Below, one piece after another: positions 37,850 through 44,673 of a stretch of DNA of 64,000 nucleotides. The notes below the pieces were generated by a model. The model worked only from the letters and a program-made list of their open reading frames with translations. It was not told where the DNA came from and ran no database searches. Each line of letters starts with the position of its first letter. Positions within the stretch are counted from its first letter, which is position 1. The position numbers and the translations under genes were made by a program. Origin of the DNA: Bacteroidia bacterium (lineage in GTDB: Bacteria > Bacteroidota > Bacteroidia > B-17B0 > Aurantibacillaceae); contig JAIOZA010000003.1 of assembly GCA_021740825.1 (NCBI GenBank), forward strand, positions 1-64,000, written 5' to 3'.

Positions 37850-38564
37850 GGTGATATGCTAAAATAGTGTTAAGTCCAATTAAAATTAAATTTTGGTGGG
37901 CAAAGATGCTATTTTTTAACCGATTTGCCAAGTATTCGCCATCGCCACCAGTTAATAAGCAAATTAAGTTTGAATACTGTTGTTTATACTGGTTGATGAT
38001 ACCATCAACCTCGGCAACTGAGCCATTTAGAACGCCCGATAGAATGGATTGTTGTGTATTTACACCAACTAAATCAGTAAATGACTTATCAAAATCAATT
38101 AACGGCAGTTTGCTTGTAAATTGATGTAGCGCTTTAAATTTCATTTGTATTCCGGGCGAAATGCCTCCACCTAAATACTCGTTATGTACATTTGTAAAAT
38201 TATACTTAATGCAAGTACCAGCATCAACTACCAGCACATTGCTATTTGGATATAAGCTATATGCCCCAACCGCAGCTGCTATGCGATCGGAACCCAAAGT
38301 GGAAATAGATTGATACGAATTAATTAAAGGGATTTTTGTTTTATCCGTAAAAAGATGAATAGGCAAAACCACGTTTAGTTTTTCATACCATTTATCTAAA
38401 CCATCAACAACACTGCAAATAATAGCATGTTGTGCCTGATTGAGCAGTGTCTTGTCTGCTAAAAGTTCATTAAAATCGTTAAATGTTTTGTGATCAATTA
38501 AGTGGTTATTCTTAAATAATGCTGCTTTTACGCAGGTATTGCCTATGTCTATTACTAAATTCAA
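37836..38564 (-). CDS. coaX: Type III pantothenate kinase
   Basis: 242 residues of the acetate/sugar kinase fold. The N-terminal phosphate loop is VIDIGNTCVKAALF (4-17), the central catalytic motif is STLGSDRIAAAVGAY and the ATP-binding motif is VVDAGTCIKYNF. The enzyme phosphorylates pantothenate, the first step of CoA synthesis, and depends on a monovalent cation. It is the first gene of the group with the outer-membrane protein and lptC. A CoaD-like gene in the window (50427) would act later in the same pathway. Confidence 0.95.
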   Translation of the reverse strand: MNLVIDIGNTCVKAALFKNNHLIDHKTFNDFNELLADKTLLNQAQHAIICSVVDGLDKWYEKLNVVLPIHLFTDKTKIPLINSYQSISTLGSDRIAAAVGAYSLYPNSNVLVVDAGTCIKYNFTNVHNEYLGGGISPGIQMKFKALHQFTSKLPLIDFDKSFTDLVGVNTQQSILSGVLNGSVAEVDGIINQYKQQYSNLICLLTGGDGEYLANRLKNSIFAHQNLILIGLNTILAYHLENN

Positions 38565-38627
38565 CGTTTATAAATGTAATAAATATAGCAGCATAGCCAT
38601 GCGTATTTAAGATTTTTTAATATTTGT

Positions 38628-38657
38628 TTTGCATTATAAATAATTCTCTTAAATTTG
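38628..38657 (+). promoter_or_regulatory. Probable promoter of tRNA-Phe
   Basis: TTTG at 38628-38631 and TAAATTTG at 38650-38657 are separated by 18 bases, a good Bacteroidota -33/-7 pair. The tRNA 5' end is 15 bases downstream. Confidence 0.65.
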
Positions 38658-38672
38658 CAGCCCGATTAAGTT

Positions 38673-38745
38673 GGTACCTTAGCTCAGTCGGTAGAGCAAC
38701 AGACTGAAAATCTGTGTGTCCCTGGTTCGATTCCTGGAGGTACCA
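38673..38745 (+). tRNA. tRNA-Phe (anticodon GAA)
   Basis: A 73-base cloverleaf. The acceptor stem GGTACCT pairs with AGGTACC, the D arm is AGCTCAGTCGGTAGAGC, and the anticodon loop CTGAAAA gives GAA for phenylalanine. The T loop is TTCGATT. The T stem CCTGG/CCTGG has a central T-T mismatch, which is unusual. The 3' CCA is not encoded (the sequence after the discriminator A is CAAAA). A terminator follows immediately. Confidence 0.96.
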
Positions 38746-38757
38746 CAAAAATTATAA

Positions 38758-38789
38758 AACCCTTAACTAGTTATAGTTGAGGGTTTTTT
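38758..38789 (+). terminator. Terminator of tRNA-Phe
   Basis: AACCCTTAACTA pairs with TAGTTGAGGGTT (one G-T wobble) across a 4-base loop, followed by a run of T. Confidence 0.82.
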
Positions 38790-38800
38790 GTTTAGCTTAA

Positions 38801-38820
38801 TTCCCCACATTTTCCCCACA
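38801..38820. repeat. Paired TTCCCCACA direct repeat downstream of tRNA-Phe
   Basis: TTCCCCACA occurs at 38801-38809 and again at 38812-38820. Such CCCCACA repeats just behind a tRNA can mark an integrase arm-binding or attachment region, but no integrase gene is present here. Confidence 0.45.
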
Positions 38821-38843
38821 ATAGAGTAAAAACCCATAAAAAA

Positions 38844-38869
38844 AGCGGACTGTTATATCCGCTTATCTT
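38844..38869 (-). terminator. Terminator of the pentapeptide-repeat gene
   Basis: AGCGGA and TCCGCT are perfect inverse copies around an 8-base loop, flanked by an A-run on one side and a T-rich stretch on the other. It lies just after the stop of the minus-strand gene. Confidence 0.6.
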
Positions 38870-38884
38870 TTTTATAGTGTCCTT

Positions 38885-39733
38885 TTAATATGGTAGGTCG
38901 TCGTCCTGCATTGCTTCATTAAAATTAGCACCGCGTAACTCAGCACTATCTAATTTAGCACCTCGTAAATCAGCGTGACTTAAATCAGCATTAAATAACT
39001 TAGCATCACTTAAATCAGCAAGAGTTAAATTAGCGTGACTTAAATCAGCAATATTTAAATTAGCAGCTCTTAAAATAGCATTTCTTAAGTAAGCATTTCT
39101 TAAATTAGCACCTCGTAAATCAGCAAGAGTTAAATTAGCATCTGTTAAATTAGCACTATCTAATTTAGCCTCGCTTAAATGAGCACGAGTTAAATCAGCA
39201 AGAGTTAAATTAGCTTCTGTTAATAGAGCACCTAATAAATTAGCACTACGTACATTTGCATTGCTTAAATTAACCTCGGTTAAATTAGCCTGGCGTAAAT
39301 CAGCGCTTTTTAAATTAGCATATCTTAAATCAGCGTGACTTAAATTAGCGCATGTTAAATCAGCACCGCTTAAATCAGCATCGCTTAAATTAGCATGACT
39401 TAAATTAGCACCATTTAAATTAGCATACTGCAAATTGGCATAATCCAAACGAGCACCTTTTAAATTAATATCTGTTAAATTAGCATATCTTAAATCAGCA
39501 GATCTTAAATCAGCATCTGTTAAATCAGCACCGCTGAAGAAAGCATGACTTAAATTAGCATTACTTAAATTAGCACCATTTAAATTAGCGCCTAATAAAT
39601 TAGCACCTTTTAAATTAACATCTGTTAAATTAGCTACTCTTAAGTTAGCGCCACTTAAATTAAGTCCTCTAATTTTTTCATTTAAATTTTTTATCTCACT
39701 TAAAATATTTAAAAGTTCTTCTGTATTACTCAT
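38885..39733 (-). CDS. Pentapeptide-repeat protein
   Basis: 282 residues. After a short helical N-terminus (MSNTEELLNILSEIKNLNEK) about 48 uninterrupted A(N/D)LxxA-type pentapeptides run from residue 26 to about 270, then an acidic tail ending DDDLPY. This should fold as a right-handed four-sided beta-helix of about twelve coils, like MfpA, Qnr and HetL. There are no loops as in Qnr, so gyrase protection cannot be claimed. The DNA shows a 15-base periodicity. It lies next to tRNA-Phe and shows no operon partner, which may point to acquired DNA. Confidence 0.93.
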   Translation of the reverse strand: MSNTEELLNILSEIKNLNEKIRGLNLSGANLRVANLTDVNLKGANLLGANLNGANLSNANLSHAFFSGADLTDADLRSADLRYANLTDINLKGARLDYANLQYANLNGANLSHANLSDADLSGADLTCANLSHADLRYANLKSADLRQANLTEVNLSNANVRSANLLGALLTEANLTLADLTRAHLSEAKLDSANLTDANLTLADLRGANLRNAYLRNAILRAANLNIADLSHANLTLADLSDAKLFNADLSHADLRGAKLDSAELRGANFNEAMQDDDLPY

Positions 39734-39906
39734 TTCTATTGGTTATAAACTAAATCAAATATATTTATTTTTGGCGGAATAACCTAAATCATTAGCGTCT
39801 CAAAATTTATAACAACGTTTTATTTAAGTCGTACATTTATAAAAATTTAAATTGTACAAAAAAACAAACATATTTTTTTAACTTCATTATTAAAAATACC
39901 TACCAA

Positions 39907-40821
39907 ATGATTTATAAAATTCAATTTAAAGTTCTTGTTTTATTATGCATTATCACCATCACTCATACTGGTTGTAAAGTTTATTACGATATTAATGCAA
40001 TTAATACAAAATTAAAATCAAGTGTTGATAACGTTAATCAAAACTGTTCGTCGGTAACTACAAAAATTGGTGCTATGCAAACCGATTATTTGGCATTAAA
40101 TTGTAAAACCGATGCAAAGCCTTTTCAAATTGCTAAACAACTTTTATTAGAAACAGATGCGTTAGTTAATGAGATGGCTGCATACCAAAAGAACATTAAT
40201 GATGAATATGCTAATTTTAAACAATACACCAATGGTAAAAGTAAAATAGAGTCGGGGACTCCAGAATGGAAGAAGTTTAAAGTCACCAAAAAAACGCTTA
40301 AATCTAATGTTCATGTGCTTCAAGTAAAAGGAAACGATGCGGTGAAAAAAGCAACGGCCTTCAATAAATATGCAAATGAAGATGTATTGAAAGGTATTCA
40401 ATTTTGCGATGTGGCTTCTTTTAATTCTAAATTTGATGATATCATTATTAATTTAGATAAAAGCTACAAAACATTTTTAGAACAGCTAACAGAATACGAA
40501 TCGAAGTTGCAAGTGATGACAGAAAAATTTAATCAAGTTTTTCCTAATCAATGTAAATTATTGAATGAAGATTTTGAAAAAATAAAATCAGGTAAAGAGC
40601 GATTTGAATCTGTAAAATCTAAGGTGCAATTAAGTGTCAATAAGTTTAAAGGTGCTTCGGCAGGAAAGCAAAAAATTTATTCATGTTCTTCGGAGTGGGT
40701 GATGGTAAGTGAGGCGGAAAAAGAATTAACATCGCATCAAACAGCGTTAAGTAATTTGCAACAAACTATTCAAGGTTTGATTAATCACATGCAAACTGTT
40801 ATAAACACGATGCAGCAATAA
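39907..40821 (+). CDS. Coiled-coil lipoprotein of unknown function
   Basis: 304 residues. The hydrophobic start ends with a lipobox THTGC (Cys23), so a lipoprotein is likely. The mature part is mostly helical, with long charged heptad-like stretches (about 30-110 and 165-300) and five more cysteines (in NQNCSS, LNCKTD, QFCDV, NQCKLL and YSCSS), perhaps disulfides. No family is recognised. It is a single gene with no clear partner. It is followed by a repeat-like intergenic stretch. Confidence 0.72.
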   Translation: MIYKIQFKVLVLLCIITITHTGCKVYYDINAINTKLKSSVDNVNQNCSSVTTKIGAMQTDYLALNCKTDAKPFQIAKQLLLETDALVNEMAAYQKNINDEYANFKQYTNGKSKIESGTPEWKKFKVTKKTLKSNVHVLQVKGNDAVKKATAFNKYANEDVLKGIQFCDVASFNSKFDDIIINLDKSYKTFLEQLTEYESKLQVMTEKFNQVFPNQCKLLNEDFEKIKSGKERFESVKSKVQLSVNKFKGASAGKQKIYSCSSEWVMVSEAEKELTSHQTALSNLQQTIQGLINHMQTVINTMQQ

Positions 40822-41174
40822 TTAGGGTTCCCTGAAAAACTCAATTTTCCTTTTTATTTTCTTTTTGCTTGGCAAAAAAGAAACAAAAACCCAATCCGCC
40901 AACTGGCGGACAACTCCTATTTTTTATCCCTCTAAAAGCCTGCGCAGCGCTGCCTAAAAAATCGCAGTTCGCACTCTTTCGCCAAAAGCAACCGCACTAT
41001 TACCAAAGTATGATAAATTTGCTAATAATTGATGCGAGCTTCTTTATAATTTTTCTGCAAAGTACCTTGAAGAAAAAAAATCAAACACTTTTAATAATTT
41101 GCATCTGTAAGGATTTCAAAATTTTGAGTTAACTCTAATAAAATCGAAACAAATTTGAGTTTGTTTATTTTACC
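40822..41174. repeat. Intergenic stretch with hairpin-rich repeat-like element
   Basis: About 350 bases without a credible gene. From 40861 to about 41000 it is richer in GC than its surroundings and holds two hairpins: CTTTTTGC/GCAAAAAAG (40861-40880) and TCCGCCA/TGGCGGA (40895-40910). The CTTGGCAAAAAAGAAACAAA stretch resembles intergenic repeats I know from other Bacteroidota, which is from memory. An 87-codon open frame at 40869-41132 has atypical composition and is not called. Confidence 0.45.
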
Positions 41175-42416
41175 TTAAGCTACTTGCAATTGCGTTAGTC
41201 GTGCATTTTTTAATTTATCTAAGGCGTATTCTAAAGTAATTGTTAATTTTTTAGAAACCTTTTCATCACTAGGTGCATCAAACATAAAATCAACCATGAT
41301 TGATTCGCAAATACCGCGTAATCCGCGGGCACCTAATTTAAATTCGAGCGCCTTATCAACTATTAAATTTAAAACCTCTTCGTCAAATTCAAGCGTAATA
41401 CCTTCCATTTTAAATAAGAATTGGTATTGCTTAATTAAGGCATTTTTAGGTTCTGTTAAAATTGAACGAAGGGTTGCTTTATCTAATGGCTTTAAATACG
41501 TGAGCACAGGTAAACGACCAATTAATTCGGGAATTAAACCAAATGATTTTAAATCTTGTGGAGAAACATATTGTAATAAATTACTTTTATCAATTTCATC
41601 TTTAGCCACCGAAGCCGAATAACCAACCGCTTGCGTATTTAAGCGTTGTGCTATTTTTTTATCAATACCATCAAAGGCACCGCCACAAATAAATAAAATA
41701 TTTTTAGTATTTACTTGTATCATTTTAGCATCGGGGTGCTTACGACCACCCTGCGGTGGCACATTTACAATTGAACCTTCTAGTAATTTTAACATGGCTT
41801 GCTGCACACCTTCACCACTTACATCACGTGTAATAGATGGATTATCGCCTTTGCGCGCAATTTTATCAATCTCGTCAATAAAAACAATACCACGCTCTGC
41901 ATTTGCTACATCATAATCGGCAGCTTGCAGTAAACGTGTCAATACATTTTCTACATCTTCGCCCACATAACCAGCTTCTGTTAAAACAGTAGCATCAGCA
42001 ATACAAAATGGCACATTTAATAGTTTAGCAATAGTGCGCGCCATCAGTGTTTTTCCCGTTCCTGTTTCGCCAACTAAAATCACATTTGATTTATCAATTT
42101 CAATATCTTCTTTAGCAGAATTAACATGCGAAATACGTTTAAAGTGATTGTATACCGCCACACTTAATATTTTTTTTGCTTCATCTTGCCCAATAATATA
42201 TTCATCTAAATGTTGCTTGATGGCGTGCGGTTTTAATACATTTAAAGCATGCTTTACTTGTTGGTTGCCCTGCGCGCCGGCTTCTTCACTTACAATTTTA
42301 AATGCTTGAGAAATACACATGTCACAAATGTGACCAGTAACACCTGCAATTAAAACTTTTACTTCTTTTTTATCTCGTCCGCAAAACGAACACACAATTG
42401 GACCTGCTTTTGCCAT
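41175..42416 (-). CDS. clpX: ATP-dependent Clp protease ATP-binding subunit ClpX
   Basis: 413 residues. The zinc-binding domain has [11 protein letters not shown] and later CDMCI. The AAA+ module shows Walker [12 protein letters not shown], Walker [16 protein letters not shown] and sensor 2 [11 protein letters not shown]. The ATG at 42416 gives [12 protein letters not shown], the family start; an upstream start at 42452 would add 12 residues. ClpX unfolds substrates for ClpP, whose gene is at 22546, unusually far away. A TACTTTTG box lies 18 bases upstream. Confidence 0.96.
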   Translation of the reverse strand: MAKAGPIVCSFCGRDKKEVKVLIAGVTGHICDMCISQAFKIVSEEAGAQGNQQVKHALNVLKPHAIKQHLDEYIIGQDEAKKILSVAVYNHFKRISHVNSAKEDIEIDKSNVILVGETGTGKTLMARTIAKLLNVPFCIADATVLTEAGYVGEDVENVLTRLLQAADYDVANAERGIVFIDEIDKIARKGDNPSITRDVSGEGVQQAMLKLLEGSIVNVPPQGGRKHPDAKMIQVNTKNILFICGGAFDGIDKKIAQRLNTQAVGYSASVAKDEIDKSNLLQYVSPQDLKSFGLIPELIGRLPVLTYLKPLDKATLRSILTEPKNALIKQYQFLFKMEGITLEFDEEVLNLIVDKALEFKLGARGLRGICESIMVDFMFDAPSDEKVSKKLTITLEYALDKLKNARLTQLQVA

Positions 42417-42433
42417 AATAGTAATTTGGGCTA

Positions 42434-42441
42434 CAAAAGTA
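42434..42441 (-). promoter_or_regulatory. Candidate -7 box before clpX
   Basis: On the minus strand TACTTTTG matches TAnnTTTG and lies 17 bases before the ATG. It supports the start at 42416. The -33 element is unclear. Confidence 0.4.
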
Positions 42442-42502
42442 CGCAAATACACTTACATACGTTATGCTTAGAGTGGTTTTTTTAATACTACAATTTAATT
42501 GA

Positions 42503-44656
42503 TTATATTTTCACTCCTATCACACACACATCATCCACCTGCTCTAAATCACCTTTCCAATTTTCAAAAACATTTTCGAGTTTTTGTTTTTGTATTTCCA
42601 TTGATTCATGAGAAATAGAAATTAATAAATTTTCTAATTGTTTGTACATAAATTTTTTGCCTTTTGGTCCTCCAAATTGATCGGCAAAGCCATCGGTAAA
42701 TAAATAAAATTGCATGCCATCTTGTAATGCAATTTCATGTGCAGTAAATGGTTTAGTTATTTCGCTTTTGCCAATTGGTTGTTTGTCAGCTTTGATTTCG
42801 ATGAGTTGAATGTCAGGTCGAGCGGAGTCGAGACCTGCATATGTCGACTTCTCGACTGCGCTCGAAGTGACAGAAGATTTTACATACCACAACGGATTGT
42901 TGGCGCCACTCCAATAAACTTTATTATTTGACTTATCAATACACAACAACGAAATATCCATGCCGTCTTTTACTTCGGAGTTTCCTTTGGCAAAGGTTTC
43001 TAAAACGAGTTCGCGAGTTTTATCTAAAATTTTTCCCGTATCAGTAATGCCAAATTCGTTTACGGTTCTGTTTAAGGCATTAGAGCAAACAACAGAAACC
43101 ATTGCGCCAGGAACACCATGTCCGGTGGAATCGGCAGCGGCAATAAAAAATTTATCATCTTTAATTTCAGCCCAATAAAAATCTCCAGCAACTACATCTT
43201 TAGGTTGATATAAAACAAAGTTATTTGGAACATGTTCATTGATGAAATGTAATGGTGGTAAAATAGCTTCTTGTAAACGTTTAGCGTAATGAATGGAATC
43301 GAGGATTTCTTTTTGTTTTTCTTTTATTAAATGGTTTTGTAAATCAACTACTGCTTTTTGTTTTTCAACTTCTGTTTTCTGTAAGGCAATAATTTTATTT
43401 GCTTTTTTAGTTTTTCTTAAATTAATAAAGACAAAAAACAAAAAAACAACTAGCATGAACAAACCACTTAGAATCATTTTCTGAATGTATTCTTGTTGCT
43501 TTCTATTCTCTTCGCTTAAAGTCTTCTCAATCTCTAATCCTTTAATTTTTTTTTGTTTAAGTTCTGCTTCAATATTTTTTTGTGCTATTTCATTTTCTTT
43601 ATTTTTTAAGGATAATTCATTAATTATTTTTAACTGATTAAGTTGTTCTATTTCTTTTCTTTTTTGATTAGCGATTAATTGACTTTTAATAATTTCAGCC
43701 TCTTTTGACTTTATAATTAATGCAGAAACAGCCTTATCTTTAGCTAATAAATCCAGCTCTAGTTGCTTTTGTTTTGTTACTATTTCTTGACGCTTTAATT
43801 CTTCTTTTTTCTCCTTCATTTCACTTTCAAAAATCACTTGCGCGTTTTTTAAATGAATCATTTCATTTATAATTTCTTTACTTCTATTTTCAATTCTTTT
43901 TGAGACGTTCTTGATTAGCTGTGTCTTTTCTGATTCATTTAGTTTTTTATATTTCTCTATAGTCTCTGGATCTGTTAATTCTAAATTAGCTTCAAGATTT
44001 GAATCGTAGGAAAGTACAAATTCGGGTTTATCATACAGTAATGGCGCCAAAAAATAAATATCGTTATTTTTGAAGGTCTGTAATGAAATTGATTTAATTA
44101 ATGGTAAATCGAAAAGCAAATTCTCGTCAGGGAAAGAAATAGATTTATTAATATCTATATTATCTGCTTTAACTAATATTTTTATTGGAAGATACCCTAA
44201 AACAAAAAACTCTACTTCGTAATTTTTGCCTACATCAAGAATAATTACATATTTATTTTTTAATGTGCTTAATCTTGTTATTTCCTTTTTAGTATCAAGA
44301 TCCAATATTTTTATCAACAAAAAATCAATTTCGTTTTCAGGATTTAATTCGTCATGAATAGCCCCATCTAAAATAATGCATCCCTTTTTTATTGTATCTG
44401 AATTAATTTCAAAATTATAAGTTATTTTTCCATCTTTATTATAAAAAATCTGTTTGTATTTGATGTTTTTTTTATAAAACACTTCCTCTGAAACATGTTT
44501 CCCATCATCAAAGTATTTTTTTAAAAAACCTTCTCTATCACCATTTGAATTAATATATATTGAATTGTTTTGAGACTTAACTGAAATTTTAAAGACTATT
44601 AATAATAGAAGTATAGTAAATTTGATAATACGTATATTATTAGCAGTATAAATCAT
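42503..44656 (-). CDS. SpoIIE/PP2C-type phosphatase with periplasmic sensor and coiled coils
   Basis: 717 residues. A signal/anchor helix (about 10-26) is followed by a likely periplasmic region (30-240), a long Lys/Glu/Gln coiled coil (about 250-390), a membrane helix (about 396-416), a second short coiled coil and a SpoIIE domain (about 480-717). Phosphatase motifs are DVVAGDFYWAE, AADSTGHGVPGAMVS, KDGMDISLLC, SGANNPLWYVK and DDVCVIGVKI. It probably dephosphorylates an anti-sigma-antagonist-like protein. Residues 595-616 are encoded by a genomic hairpin repeat (42811-42872) and lie in a loop after the PLWYVK strand. Confidence 0.88.
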   Translation of the reverse strand: MIYTANNIRIIKFTILLLLIVFKISVKSQNNSIYINSNGDREGFLKKYFDDGKHVSEEVFYKKNIKYKQIFYNKDGKITYNFEINSDTIKKGCIILDGAIHDELNPENEIDFLLIKILDLDTKKEITRLSTLKNKYVIILDVGKNYEVEFFVLGYLPIKILVKADNIDINKSISFPDENLLFDLPLIKSISLQTFKNNDIYFLAPLLYDKPEFVLSYDSNLEANLELTDPETIEKYKKLNESEKTQLIKNVSKRIENRSKEIINEMIHLKNAQVIFESEMKEKKEELKRQEIVTKQKQLELDLLAKDKAVSALIIKSKEAEIIKSQLIANQKRKEIEQLNQLKIINELSLKNKENEIAQKNIEAELKQKKIKGLEIEKTLSEENRKQQEYIQKMILSGLFMLVVFLFFVFINLRKTKKANKIIALQKTEVEKQKAVVDLQNHLIKEKQKEILDSIHYAKRLQEAILPPLHFINEHVPNNFVLYQPKDVVAGDFYWAEIKDDKFFIAAADSTGHGVPGAMVSVVCSNALNRTVNEFGITDTGKILDKTRELVLETFAKGNSEVKDGMDISLLCIDKSNNKVYWSGANNPLWYVKSSVTSSAVEKSTYAGLDSARPDIQLIEIKADKQPIGKSEITKPFTAHEIALQDGMQFYLFTDGFADQFGGPKGKKFMYKQLENLLISISHESMEIQKQKLENVFENWKGDLEQVDDVCVIGVKI
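42811..42872. repeat. Hairpin repeat, copy 2, inside the SpoIIE phosphatase gene
   Basis: Arms TGTCAGGTCGAGCGGAGTCGAG (from 42811) and TTCTCGACTGCGCTCGAA (from 42849) are inverted relatives of the repeat at 12168. The unit is about 62-63 bases, compatible with 21 codons, and keeps the host gene in frame. Confidence 0.85.
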
Positions 44657-44673
44657 ATATTAATTAAATAAAA

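Noticed and set aside
38885-39733. 15-base periodic repeats suggesting a CRISPR or VNTR array
   Set aside because: The periodicity is the coding pattern of pentapeptide repeats; there are no spacers.
40869-41132. 87-codon open frame after the coiled-coil lipoprotein gene
   Set aside because: Composition is not protein-like, and it crosses hairpin-rich repeat-like DNA; treated as non-coding.
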